The notes beneath the pieces are model-generated. The model worked only from the letters and a program-made list of their open reading frames with translations, was not told the origin of the DNA and ran no database searches. A stretch of 64,000 bases of DNA, from NCBI RefSeq assembly GCF_000372525.1, contig NZ_AQUR01000081.1:1-64000 (forward strand), read 5' to 3'. The translations under genes and the position numbers were made by a program. Below, piece after piece: positions 37,923-46,118 of the stretch. This DNA comes from Cupriavidus neocaledonicus (lineage in GTDB: Bacteria > Pseudomonadota > Gammaproteobacteria > Burkholderiales > Burkholderiaceae). Position 1 is the first letter of the stretch. The number at the start of each line of letters is the position of its first letter.

Positions 37923-38040
37923 GGCCCTCACCCCACTCCTCTCCCGCAAGCGGGAGAGGGAGCACCCAGCACGCATTTGCCACGCCCGCGGTTTGCTCCC
38001 CCTCTCCCGCCTTGCGGGAGAGGGGCGGGGGGTGAGGGCC
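37923..38040. repeat. Palindromic intergenic repeat, copy 1 (REP/MITE-like)
   Basis: Two hairpins facing each other: CTCTCCCGC-AA-GCGGGAGAG at 37939-37958, and CTCTCCCGC..GCGGGAGAG at 38002-38022. They are enclosed by GGCCCTCACCCC at the left and GGGGGGTGAGGGCC at the right, so the whole 118-bp unit is itself an inverted repeat. The inner spacer (about 37966-37996) is unique. A second copy with the same plan lies at 46888-47016. Confidence 0.8.
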
Positions 38041-38123
38041 GGCGCATCCACGAAGCGCTATCCCTGACGATGCCTCCGCCTGTCGCAGATACGAAGTCCG
38101 CTCCATCTTTCAAAAATCCCACC

Positions 38124-39707
38124 ATGACCCTCACCGGCAACCTCCTGATTGGCCGCCAGTCCCCGCGCGGCACCCACGGCACCCTCCACGCCATCGACGC
38201 CGCCACCGGCACCCAACTGGAACCCGCCTTCGGCGGCGCCACGCCCCAGCAACTCGAGCACGCCTGCGCCCTCGCCTGGGAGGCGTTCGACACCTACCGC
38301 GAAACCGCCCCCGAGCGCCGCGCCGATTTCCTTGAAACCATCGCCGCCAACATCCTGGCGCTGGGCGATGCGCTGGTCGACCGCTGCGTCGCCGAATCCG
38401 GCCTGCCGCGCGCCCGCATCGAAGGCGAGCGCGGCCGCACCGTGGGCCAGCTGCGACTGTTCGCGAACATGCTGCGCCAGGGCGATTTCCTTGAGCTGCG
38501 CGTGGACCCGGCCCAGCCCGAGCGCAAGCCGCTGCCGCGCCCGGACCTGCGCCTGCGCCATATCCCGCTGGGACCGGTGGCGGTATTCGGCGCCAGCAAT
38601 TTCCCGCTGGCCTTTTCGGTCGCGGGCGGCGACACGGCATCGGCACTGGCCGCCGGCTGCCCCGTCATCGTCAAGGCGCATCCGGCGCATCCCGGCACCT
38701 CGGAGCTGATCGGCCGCGCCATCCAGCAAGCCGTGGCCGCCATGGACCTGCCCGAAGGCACGTTCTCGCTGCTGTTCGACGCCGGCCTGGAAATCGGCCA
38801 GGGCCTGGTGCGCGATCCGCGCATCAAGGCGGTGGGCTTCACCGGCTCGCGCGCGGGCGGCATGGCGCTGATGGCGCTGGCCGCGGCACGCCCGCAGCCC
38901 ATCCCGGTGTTTGCCGAGATGAGCAGCGTCAACCCGGTGCTGCTGTTCCCGCATGCGCTGGCCAGCCGCGCCGAAGCCATCGGCACCGCCTTCGCCGATT
39001 CGCTGACGCTGGGCGCCGGCCAGTTCTGCACCAATCCCGGCCTGGTGCTGGCGGTTGCAGGGCATGACCTGGATCGCTTCCTGCAGGCCGCTTCGGCGCG
39101 GCTTGCCACGCTGCCGGCGGCGACCATGCTGACGCCGGGCATCCATCGCGCCTATTGCGGCGGCGTCGCCTCGCTGGCCGGCCACGCGCAGGTACAGACC
39201 GTCGCGCGCGGCCCCGCAGGATCGGCCACGCAGGGACAGGCCGCCCTGTTCGCCACCGACGCCGCCGCCTTCCTCGCCGACCCGGCGCTGCGCCACGAAG
39301 TCTTCGGCGCCGCCGCGCTGGTGGTGCGCTGCCGCGAGCTGGCCGAGGTGCGCGGCATCATCGACACGCTCGAAGGCCAGCTGACCGTCGCGCTGCATCT
39401 CGACGACGCCGACCACGACGCCGCCCGCGCGTTGCTGCCCGCGCTGGAACGGCTGGCGGGACGCATCCTGGTCAATGGCTTCGGCACCGGCGTGGAAGTC
39501 GGCCATGCGATGGTGCATGGCGGTCCGTGGCCGGCGACCTCCGACGGCCGCAGCACCTCGGTGGGCAGCCTGGCGATCGCGCGCTTCGTGCGCCCGGTCA
39601 GCTACCAGGACATGCCGGCCGGGCTGCTGCCCGCTTCGTTGCGCCCGGACAGCCCGCAGCGGCACCACTGGCGCGTCGACGGCAAACTGCCCGGCCCCGC
39701 CGAATAA
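38124..39707 (+). CDS. Alpha-ketoglutarate semialdehyde (2,5-dioxovalerate) dehydrogenase
   Basis: 527 aa NAD(P)-dependent aldehyde dehydrogenase. The last step of the pentonate route, yielding alpha-ketoglutarate. Catalytic Cys302 ([10 protein letters not shown]) and Glu265 ([11 protein letters not shown]) are present. The nucleotide-binding region has [37 protein letters not shown]. That [10 protein letters not shown] stretch and the ~525-residue length are typical of KGSADH rather than of general ALDHs. Start ATG 38124; the frame extends upstream through the repeat and shadow sequence, which is rejected. Same strand as the ketodeoxyarabonate dehydratase, 245 bp downstream. Confidence 0.9.
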   Translation: MTLTGNLLIGRQSPRGTHGTLHAIDAATGTQLEPAFGGATPQQLEHACALAWEAFDTYRETAPERRADFLETIAANILALGDALVDRCVAESGLPRARIEGERGRTVGQLRLFANMLRQGDFLELRVDPAQPERKPLPRPDLRLRHIPLGPVAVFGASNFPLAFSVAGGDTASALAAGCPVIVKAHPAHPGTSELIGRAIQQAVAAMDLPEGTFSLLFDAGLEIGQGLVRDPRIKAVGFTGSRAGGMALMALAAARPQPIPVFAEMSSVNPVLLFPHALASRAEAIGTAFADSLTLGAGQFCTNPGLVLAVAGHDLDRFLQAASARLATLPAATMLTPGIHRAYCGGVASLAGHAQVQTVARGPAGSATQGQAALFATDAAAFLADPALRHEVFGAAALVVRCRELAEVRGIIDTLEGQLTVALHLDDADHDAARALLPALERLAGRILVNGFGTGVEVGHAMVHGGPWPATSDGRSTSVGSLAIARFVRPVSYQDMPAGLLPASLRPDSPQRHHWRVDGKLPGPAE

Positions 39708-39718
39708 GCGCTCACCTG

Positions 39719-40645
39719 CTAGCGCGACCGCGCCCGCAACGCATCGATCAGCAGGCTCATCGACGCGGTCGGCGGGCGGCCGCGCCGCGTGACGATGCCA
39801 TACGGCCCCAGCTTGCGCGGCAACGGCAGAGGCAACACCGACAGCGCGCCCAGGCGGCCATAGTAGGCCGCCACCGACTCCGGCAACACCGCGATCAGCT
39901 CGCTGTCCGCCAGCAACGAGGTGGTCATCAGCACCGCCGCGGTCTCGATGGTCGACGGCGGCGCCGGCACGCCGGCATCCTCGAACGAGCGGTCGATCAG
40001 CGCGCGCATCGGGCTCGGGCGCGGCTGCATGATCCAGGGGTAGCGCGTCAGCTCCGCGAACGACAGCTTGCGGCGCCGCGCCAGCGGATGCTGCGGCCCG
40101 ACCACGATGGCCAGCCCCTCGTCGCCCAGCTGCTCGAACTCCAGCCCGCTGCTGTCCCAGCCGTCCGGCACCCGGCCCAGCACCAGGTCGAGCTGGTCGC
40201 GCTCGAGCTGCGGCATCAGCACGTCGCTGGTCTCGACGTGCACCGCCACCTCCAGCCGGGGATGATCGCGGTTCAGTTGCCGGATCACGTCGGCAAGCAG
40301 CCCCGGCGTCGGCGCCATCACCGCACCGACGCGCACACGCCCGATCTTGCCGGATTCCAGCGCCACCAGCTCGTCGCGCAAGCCGCCCATGTCCGCAAAC
40401 ACCAGCCGCGCGTAGCGCGTCGCCGCCAGCCCGAAGCGCGTCGGCCGCAGCCCGCGCGCATGGCGCTCGAACAGCGGCACGCCGAGCAGGTCTTCCATGT
40501 CCTGCAGCATCTTGCTGACCGCGGGCTGCGTCAGCGTCAGCGCTTCCGCGGCCTGCCGCAGCGAGCCGCGCTCTTCCACCGCGAGCAGCAGGCGCAGGTG
40601 CTGCATCTTGAGGCGGCCGTGGAGGGTGCTGACGGGTGGGATCAT
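39719..40645 (-). CDS. LysR-family transcriptional regulator
   Basis: 308 aa. Winged helix LKMQHLRLLLAVEERGSLRQAAEALTLTQPAVSKMLQDMED (about residues 12-52). The effector domain starts at about residue 100 (VRVGAVMAPTPGLLADVI). Convergent with the semialdehyde dehydrogenase gene (11-bp gap), so it may govern that transcript or the divergent hydrolase gene at 40855. It is a closer paralogue of the regulator at 31452-32456 (shared VSKMLQDMEDLLGVPLFERxxRG style) than typical LysRs, but this is a by-eye judgement. Confidence 0.92.
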   Translation of the reverse strand: MIPPVSTLHGRLKMQHLRLLLAVEERGSLRQAAEALTLTQPAVSKMLQDMEDLLGVPLFERHARGLRPTRFGLAATRYARLVFADMGGLRDELVALESGKIGRVRVGAVMAPTPGLLADVIRQLNRDHPRLEVAVHVETSDVLMPQLERDQLDLVLGRVPDGWDSSGLEFEQLGDEGLAIVVGPQHPLARRRKLSFAELTRYPWIMQPRPSPMRALIDRSFEDAGVPAPPSTIETAAVLMTTSLLADSELIAVLPESVAAYYGRLGALSVLPLPLPRKLGPYGIVTRRGRPPTASMSLLIDALRARSR

Positions 40646-40854
40646 GGGAGCGGTGAAGGCGCGGATGCCAGGACAGGCTCGCGCCCGTGAGCGCAGATTC
40701 TTATCGCTTTGCCCAGGATGGTCAACCTGCCGGGATTGCGCTACGGGTCGCTGGCCCCGCTGCCACGCCCGCCCTATAGTGGAATGCGATGCGGCCGGTT
40801 GTCACCCACGGTGCTCCGGGGCCGCATCCGATACATCCAAGGGAGGCCCGCGCC

Positions 40855-41511
40855 ATGCATGGCGGTGCAAACACCACCGAGGTGACGATCCCGGCCGCCG
40901 GCGTGATCCTGCAAGGCATCCTCGCGCTGCCCCCGGGCTGCGCGGCATTGGTGCTGTTCGCGCACGGCACGGGCAGCTCGCGCCATAGCCCGCGCAATCG
41001 CTACGTGGCAGCCGAACTCAATCGCTGCGGCATGGGAACCTTGCTGATGGACCTGCTGCTGCCCGACGAAGACCAGGTGCAGGCGATCCGCTTCGACGTC
41101 GCGCTTCTTGCCGAGCGGCTTGCCCATGCCACCCGCTGGCTCACCCAGCAGGCCGGCATGCCACGCCACCTGGGCTACTTCGGCGCCAGCATTGGTGCCG
41201 CCGCATCGATTCGCGCCGCCAGCATGTCGCCGGTCCCGATCGGTGCCATCGTCTCGCGCGGCGGCAGGGTCGACCTGGCGGGCGCCGACGCCCTTGCCAG
41301 CTTGGAGACACCGACCATGCTGATCGTCGGCGGGCTCGATGTCGGCGTGCTGGAACGGAACGAGTCCGCCTTCGCCGAGCTGTCCTGTCCGAAGAAGCTG
41401 GTGATCGTACCCGGCGCTTCCCATCTGTTCGAAGAGCCCGGCGCGCTGGAATCGGTGGCGCGCCTGGCGGCGCAATGGTTCGAGCGCTATCTGTGCAAGG
41501 CATCGTCCTGA
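40855..41511 (+). CDS. Dienelactone-hydrolase-like alpha/beta hydrolase
   Basis: 218 aa from ATG 40855 with AAGGGAGG eight bases upstream. Small alpha/beta-hydrolase fold: VLFAHGTGSSRHSPRNRYVA near the N-terminus is the oxyanion-loop region; the elbow YFGASIGAAASIRAA has Ser in GxSxG; Asp in IVGGLDVGVLE and His in VPGASHLFEEPG complete a probable triad. The type resembles hydrolases often found fused to phosphoribosyltransferase domains. Substrate unknown. A squalene/phytoene synthase gene follows 207 bp downstream on the same strand. Confidence 0.82.
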   Translation: MHGGANTTEVTIPAAGVILQGILALPPGCAALVLFAHGTGSSRHSPRNRYVAAELNRCGMGTLLMDLLLPDEDQVQAIRFDVALLAERLAHATRWLTQQAGMPRHLGYFGASIGAAASIRAASMSPVPIGAIVSRGGRVDLAGADALASLETPTMLIVGGLDVGVLERNESAFAELSCPKKLVIVPGASHLFEEPGALESVARLAAQWFERYLCKASS

Positions 41512-41718
41512 GCAACGGGTCGCCTGCGCTCGATGGCTGCATGTCTTTCGCGACGATGGAATCATCTGGCCCGGTGCAACGTTCCGCTTGCCCTTGCATG
41601 CCCCGGACTGTTCCCTTCCTGACAAGGCGCAAGCGACGCCGCAGGTACAATGTCCCGGCCCGCGTTCTTGCCGAGCGGGCGCATCCACGCCAATTTCTCA
41701 AGGGACAGGTCACCACCG

Positions 41719-42765
41719 ATGCGCGACACCAGCCGGGCATTCCTCCTTGGTCCGCTGCTCAAAGGCGTGTCGCGTTCGTTCTACCTGACGCTGCGCGTGC
41801 TGCCCGCGCGCATGCGAGATCCGGTCGGGCTGGCCTATCTGCTCGCGCGCGCCGCGGACACCATTGCGGATACCGCGCTGATCGCGCCGGAACGGCGGCT
41901 GGCATTGCTGTTGTCGCTGCGCGAGCAGGTCAACGGCGTCAATGCCGGGGCAGCGCCGACGCCAGACTTCGCGGCAGAAGTGGCAAGCCGCCAGGAACAG
42001 TCCGACGAACGCATCCTGCTCGCGTCGCTTGCACACGCGCTGGCGGCGCTGGCGCAACTGGAGCCGGCAGACCGCACCGCGGTGCGGCAGATCGTGTCGA
42101 CACTGACCGAAGGGATGGAATTCGACCTGCGCACGTTCCCTGATGAACGCGCGGGGCGCATCGTCGCGCTGCGTGAAGTGCAAGCGCTGGACCGCTATAC
42201 CTACCTGGTCGCCGGCTGCGTGGGCGAGTTCTGGACCCGCATGGCCGCCGCCCACATGCCCGGTGCGATCGGCGACACCGAGACCATGCTGCGCCGCGGG
42301 GTTCGCTTTGGCAAAGCCCTGCAGATGACCAATGTGCTGCGCGACTGCGGCAAGGATCTGCGCATCGGCCGCTGCTACCTGCCCGAGCCGATGCTGGCGC
42401 GGCACGGTCTGCATCCGCAGGACCTGCTGCGCCCGGACGCCTCCACGCTCGCGCGCCCGCTGATGTTCGAGCTGGTGCCCATCACGCTGGAACACTTCGA
42501 ACAGGCGCTGGCCTATACGCTGGCTATCCCGGCGCGCTTCGTCAGGCTGCGGCTGGCCTGCCTGTGGCCGGTGCTGATCGGCATGGAGACGCTGAAGCGC
42601 CTGGTGCGCAATGATGACTGGCTCGATCCCGCCAGGGCATCGCGGCTGCCCCGCAGCGGGGTTTACCGGATCCTGGCGGGCTCGTTGCCGGCGGTGCTGT
42701 CGAACCGGCTGTTGCGCTTCTGGTTTGCACGCCAGAAGCGCGCTATCTCCGCCATCGTCCGCTGA
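41719..42765 (+). CDS. Squalene/phytoene synthase family protein
   Basis: 348 aa, ATG 41719. Head-to-head prenyl transferase fold. First aspartate-rich motif ARAADTIADT; second NVLRDCGKDLRIGRCYLPEPML (D-x-x-x-D). SRSFYLTLRVLPARMRDPVGLAYLLARA resembles true squalene synthases more than CrtB or HpnC/HpnD. The C-terminal hydrophobic stretch (about 275-300) may be membrane-associated. It would condense two farnesyl diphosphates to presqualene diphosphate or squalene. No hopanoid or carotenoid genes are adjacent, so the end product is unclear. Confidence 0.85.
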   Translation: MRDTSRAFLLGPLLKGVSRSFYLTLRVLPARMRDPVGLAYLLARAADTIADTALIAPERRLALLLSLREQVNGVNAGAAPTPDFAAEVASRQEQSDERILLASLAHALAALAQLEPADRTAVRQIVSTLTEGMEFDLRTFPDERAGRIVALREVQALDRYTYLVAGCVGEFWTRMAAAHMPGAIGDTETMLRRGVRFGKALQMTNVLRDCGKDLRIGRCYLPEPMLARHGLHPQDLLRPDASTLARPLMFELVPITLEHFEQALAYTLAIPARFVRLRLACLWPVLIGMETLKRLVRNDDWLDPARASRLPRSGVYRILAGSLPAVLSNRLLRFWFARQKRAISAIVR

Positions 42766-42802
42766 GGCGGGCACCGCCGTTGCCGCCCCGGGCGGGACGA
42801 CC

Positions 42803-43459
42803 TTAGTCGGACTGGTACTTCGGCGAGCGCGGCCCATACAGCAGGCCGCCGGGCTGGCCCGCCGCCAGCAGCCGGTAGCTGGTGCTGCCTGCCACGGTAT
42901 AGCTGGCGTCCATGGTGTGGTTCATCGCCTGCGTGATGGCCGCACTGATCAGCATGCCGATCAGCCCGCCGCCGCTGCTGGAGCTGTCGGTGGCAGCCAC
43001 CGCGGTGCCGGACCACAGGACGTCGCCGTTCCTCAGGTCGACCAGCTTGGCGTTGGCCGCCACCCGGGTCACGCTGCTGAGGATCTGGTACCGGGAGCCG
43101 TACTCGGTCACGGTGACGTACAGCGCCGCGTCGGCGCCGAAGATCTCGTGCAGCTTGGCCAGCGGCACGGCATGGATGTCGTCCGGCACCGTCAGGCCGT
43201 TCTGCCGGAAGGTTTCGTCGACCACGGCCACGGGCAGCACGTAGTAGCCCGATTCCGCCAGCGGGAAGGTGGCTTGCGACAGCATGGCATAGGTGGCCTT
43301 GATGTCGGGCGACGTATTCTGCGGCGGCAAGACCACGATCGAACGCGGCCGGCTGGCCTTGAAGGCGGAGTAATCCACCTGCTTGGTCGGCACGGCACAG
43401 CCGGCGAACAGCATGGCCATGGCCATGCCTGCCACACAGGTAAGGAGACGGCGCATCAT
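42803..43459 (-). CDS. GNA1162/DUF799-family lipoprotein
   Basis: 218 aa. Lipoprotein signal with lipobox MLFAGC-A. The conserved body SIVVLPPQNTSPDIKATYAMLSQATFPLAESGYYVLPVAVVDE is the GNA1162 family motif. The C-terminus contains GGGLIGMLISAAITQAMNHTMDASY. Structures of the Neisseria homologue resemble TolB/CsgG-like periplasmic domains (recalled knowledge). The start overlaps the stop of the DUF4810 gene by four bases, so they are coupled; csgG is the first gene of the same operon. Confidence 0.88.
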   Translation of the reverse strand: MMRRLLTCVAGMAMAMLFAGCAVPTKQVDYSAFKASRPRSIVVLPPQNTSPDIKATYAMLSQATFPLAESGYYVLPVAVVDETFRQNGLTVPDDIHAVPLAKLHEIFGADAALYVTVTEYGSRYQILSSVTRVAANAKLVDLRNGDVLWSGTAVAATDSSSSGGGLIGMLISAAITQAMNHTMDASYTVAGSTSYRLLAAGQPGGLLYGPRSPKYQSD

Positions 43460-43917
43460 TTGGAGCTCCTTGCGGTGGTGGCGGTGGTGGCGGTGGTGTT
43501 GGTGGTGGCGGTGCCGTTATCCTTGCCGGCGGCGGCGCCGGTCTTGATGTCGGTGCGGGTATCGCTCTTCACGTTCCTCAGCAGGAAATCCATATAAGGC
43601 GCCGATTCCGGAAACAGCGTCTTTTCGGTCTGGAATTCCTTGATCATCTGGTCGCCCTTGCCGATGTTCAGGTACAGCAGGCCAAGCTGGGCGTGATAGC
43701 CCGGCGGCACCGACCCGCTCTGCGCCTGGATCTTCTGCAGCCCGCTTTCCAGCGCCGTGATCTGCGCTTCTCTGGACTCGCCCTTGAAATATTCGTAGAC
43801 CTGCGTCTGATAGCCCTCCCACTGGTACATGGGCTTGGGCGCCGCGCAGCCGGCAAGCAGGAGGCTGCCGGCGGCCGACAATAATGCTGCGCGATGCAGC
43901 ATGACCGTGTTCATCAT
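43456..43917 (-). CDS. DUF4810-type lipoprotein
   Basis: 153 aa. Signal and lipobox SLLLAGC-AAP. The body YQWEGYQTQVYEYFKGESREAQITALESGLQK and YHAQLGLLYLNIGKGDQMIKEFQTEKTLFPES is helical, TPR-like. The C-terminal 25 residues are a Thr/Ala/Asn low-complexity tail, encoded by a short GGTGGTGGC-type DNA repeat. Forms the middle gene of the CsgG-DUF4810-GNA1162 trio, 42 bp after csgG and overlapping the next gene. Confidence 0.87.
   Translation of the reverse strand: MMNTVMLHRAALLSAAGSLLLAGCAAPKPMYQWEGYQTQVYEYFKGESREAQITALESGLQKIQAQSGSVPPGYHAQLGLLYLNIGKGDQMIKEFQTEKTLFPESAPYMDFLLRNVKSDTRTDIKTGAAAGKDNGTATTNTTATTATTARSSK
43473..43510. repeat. Short tandem repeat inside the DUF4810 lipoprotein gene
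   Basis: Repeats of a GGTGGTGGC nine-base unit with slips encode the Thr/Ala tail of the lipoprotein. Unit length is a multiple of three, so copy-number change would lengthen the tail and not break the frame. Confidence 0.6.
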
Positions 43918-43959
43918 TGTTGTTCTCGTTGCGTTGGATTCAGCGCCGCGACCGGGCGC

Positions 43960-44631
43960 TTATTGCTGGGCCGGCTTCCAGGCGCCGGTTTCGATGGCGC
44001 TGACCAGGTTGTTCACGGCCTCGCGCATGGCCAGGTCCATGACCTTGCCGTTGAGCGTCGAGTCATAGCTGGCCGTGCCGCCAAACCCGATCACCTCGCG
44101 GTTCGACAGCTTGTATTCGCCCGCGCCTTGCGTGGCATACACGACTTCCGAGGTGTTGATGTTGACGATGTTGAGATTGACCTTGGCATACGCCACTTGC
44201 TCGCGGCCGCGGCCGAGGATGCCGAACAGCTGCACGTCGCCGACTTCCTTGCGCCCGAACTCGGTGATATCGCCGGTCACCACATAGTCGGCGCCCTTGA
44301 GGCGTTGCGCCTGGTTCTTGATCGCCGCCTCGCGCTTGATCTCTTCCAGGTTCTCGCGCTCCAGCACATTGAAGCGGTTGGTCTGCTGCAGATGGGTTAC
44401 CAGGCTGGTCTTGGCCTGGCCACTGAGGCGGTCGATGCCGTCCGAGAACACGCCGCGCATGTAGTTGGAGCGGTTGTCGAACTTGCCGACGGCAATCGGC
44501 GTGCGCACGCCGTTATAGGGCCGGCTGGCGCTTTCCACCTTCTGCACCGGCAAGGCGGTCGAGGTCTCGGTGGCGCAGCCTGCCAGCAGCAGCGCGGCGG
44601 CGGCCGCGCCGAGCAGGCAGCACGATTTCAT
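43960..44631 (-). CDS. CsgG/HfaB-family lipoprotein
   Basis: 223 aa from ATG 44631 (a GTG two codons earlier is possible). Lipobox ALLLAGC-ATET. Conserved CsgG motifs are IAVGKFDNRSNYMRGVFSDG, FNVLERENLEEIKREAA and ADYVVTGDITEFGRKEVG. Family members form outer-membrane secretion pores (curli) or periplasmic oligomers. No curlin subunits (CsgA/B) or CsgE/F are nearby, so a curli role is not indicated. It heads the three-lipoprotein operon. Confidence 0.88.
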   Translation of the reverse strand: MKSCCLLGAAAAALLLAGCATETSTALPVQKVESASRPYNGVRTPIAVGKFDNRSNYMRGVFSDGIDRLSGQAKTSLVTHLQQTNRFNVLERENLEEIKREAAIKNQAQRLKGADYVVTGDITEFGRKEVGDVQLFGILGRGREQVAYAKVNLNIVNINTSEVVYATQGAGEYKLSNREVIGFGGTASYDSTLNGKVMDLAMREAVNNLVSAIETGAWKPAQQ

Positions 44632-44911
44632 GGTTTTCACTTGGTTTTCTCCCTGTTGTGATTGAGCGGATGCCATGGCGCACGCGCGCCATGGCGGCCC
44701 GCAGCGCGCCATGCTACACCGCGACCTGCCAGGGAAAAACAATCTGGATCAACAGGCTGGCGCGGCGGACACACGGATCGCCGTCCTGTCTTTACGGCAG
44801 GCATTGGCAGATCCTTAGCCGCGCCCGCATAAACGCACCGAACGGAGCAAAAAAAAAACCGGCCCACCGGGCCGGTTCGATACGCTCCGCAGCAAGCGCT
44901 CGGTTGGATGC
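44632..44911. other. Gap between csgG operon and Bug receptor gene
   Basis: 280 bp without a gene. It carries the terminator of the downstream-numbered receptor gene (44849-44877) and, to the left, the promoter region of the csgG operon, where I cannot name a -35/-10 pair. Confidence 0.5.
44849..44877 (-). terminator. Rho-independent terminator of the pcaIJF-SDR-Bug operon
   Basis: Minus strand: AACCGGCCC/GGGCCGGTT stem of nine pairs, loop of three bases, then a run of ten T (A run at 44849-44858 on the plus strand). It lies 35 bp past the receptor stop codon. Confidence 0.93.
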
Positions 44912-45919
44912 TCAATCCACCGTCGCCCCCGAAGCCTTCACCACCTTCGCCCACTTGGCCGTTTCCGACTTCATGAACGCGGCCAGCTGGGCCGGCTTTT
45001 CCGGGTTGGGCTCGGCGCCCTGGTCGGCCATCTGCTTCTTCACGTCCGGCATGGCGAGGATCTTCACCACTTCGGCGTTGAGGCGGTCGACGATGGCCTG
45101 CGGCGTGCCGGCGGTGGCGTACAGGGCGAACCACGAGGTGGCTTCATAGCCGGGTACGCCCGATTCGGCCACGGTCGGCACGTTGGGCAGCGCCGGCGAG
45201 CGCTTGGCCGAGGTCACCGCCAGCGCGCGCAGCTTGCCCGCCTTCACGTGCGGGTACGACGACGGCATGTTGTCGAACATCAGGCCGATCTGGTTGCCCA
45301 GCAGGTCGTTGACGGCCGGAGCGCTGCCCTTGTACGGGATGTGCTGGATATGCAGGCCGGTCATCGAGTTGAACAGCTCGCCCGACAGGTGCATCGACGA
45401 GCCGCTGCCCGACGAGCCGTACGACAGCTTGTCCGGGTTGGCCTTGACGTAGGCGATCAGTTCCTTGATGTTGTTGACCGGCACCTTGGGGTTGGCGACC
45501 ACCAGGTTCGGCACCATCGCCACGCGGCTGATCGGCGCGAAGTCCTTGACCGGGTCGTACGGCAGCTTGGAGTACAGCGACTGGTTGATGGCGTGCGTGC
45601 CGATCGTGCCCATGAACAGCGTGTAGCCGTCGCCCGGGGCCTTGGCGGCCAGCGAGGCGCCGATGTTGCCGCCCGCGCCCGGACGGTTGTCGACCACCAC
45701 CGGCTGGCCGAGCACCTTGCCCAGCTGCAGGCCGACGATGCGGGCCAGGATGTCGGTGGTGCCGCCGGCCGAGAACGGCACGATCAGCGTGATCGGCTTG
45801 GTCGGATAGCCGCCCTGCGCATGGGCGGCGCCGGCAAAGCCGGCGAAGGTGGTGGCCAGCGCCACGCCGGCGGCAAGCAGGCGGCGGCGCGTGGTGGAGG
45901 TCTGGGAATCTTGTCTCAT
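44912..45919 (-). CDS. Bug-family (TctC-like) periplasmic solute-binding protein
   Basis: 335 aa from ATG 45919. The N-terminus TTRRRLLAAGVALATTFAGF-AGAAHA has a twin-arginine-like start before the hydrophobic core, cleaved near residue 34. Motifs ITLIVPFSAGGTTDILARIVG and VVVDNRPGAGGNIGA, and HIPYKGSAPAVNDLLGNQIGLMFDNMPS, define the family. It is the last gene of the beta-ketoadipate transcript, followed by a strong terminator, so a dicarboxylate such as adipate or beta-ketoadipate is a reasonable ligand guess (inference). Confidence 0.93.
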   Translation of the reverse strand: MRQDSQTSTTRRRLLAAGVALATTFAGFAGAAHAQGGYPTKPITLIVPFSAGGTTDILARIVGLQLGKVLGQPVVVDNRPGAGGNIGASLAAKAPGDGYTLFMGTIGTHAINQSLYSKLPYDPVKDFAPISRVAMVPNLVVANPKVPVNNIKELIAYVKANPDKLSYGSSGSGSSMHLSGELFNSMTGLHIQHIPYKGSAPAVNDLLGNQIGLMFDNMPSSYPHVKAGKLRALAVTSAKRSPALPNVPTVAESGVPGYEATSWFALYATAGTPQAIVDRLNAEVVKILAMPDVKKQMADQGAEPNPEKPAQLAAFMKSETAKWAKVVKASGATVD

Positions 45920-46118
45920 CGGTAATGCTCCGGTGCTATGTCGTTCCGGCGGTGATCGGGTACCGCGGGAGGTTGTGCTGGATGGCGTGATTGCCGTTCC
46001 CGAACGGAGCGCGCGCACGCGCGCTCCCGGTGGGCGGCCCGCTGATGGGCCGCCATGCGTGACGCTTGGTTAACGTCTCTTCTTGTTGAATGCTTGAGTC
46101 GCGCAGGCCTGCCGGTGC

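Noticed and set aside
37533..38123. Upstream extension of the semialdehyde dehydrogenase frame
   Set aside because: It runs through another gene in a different frame and through the palindromic repeat; family similarity begins at 38124.
43473..43510. Phase-variable repeat
   Set aside because: The unit is nine bases and in frame, so slippage changes only tail length and cannot switch the gene off.
42803..44631. Curli secretion locus
   Set aside because: CsgG-like protein is present, but CsgA/B/E/F homologues are missing; a curli role is not supported.
46031..46054. GGCGGCCC/GGGCCGCC hairpin between the SDR and receptor genes
   Set aside because: No T run follows on the transcribed strand, so it is not a rho-independent terminator; it may be only GC-rich symmetry.
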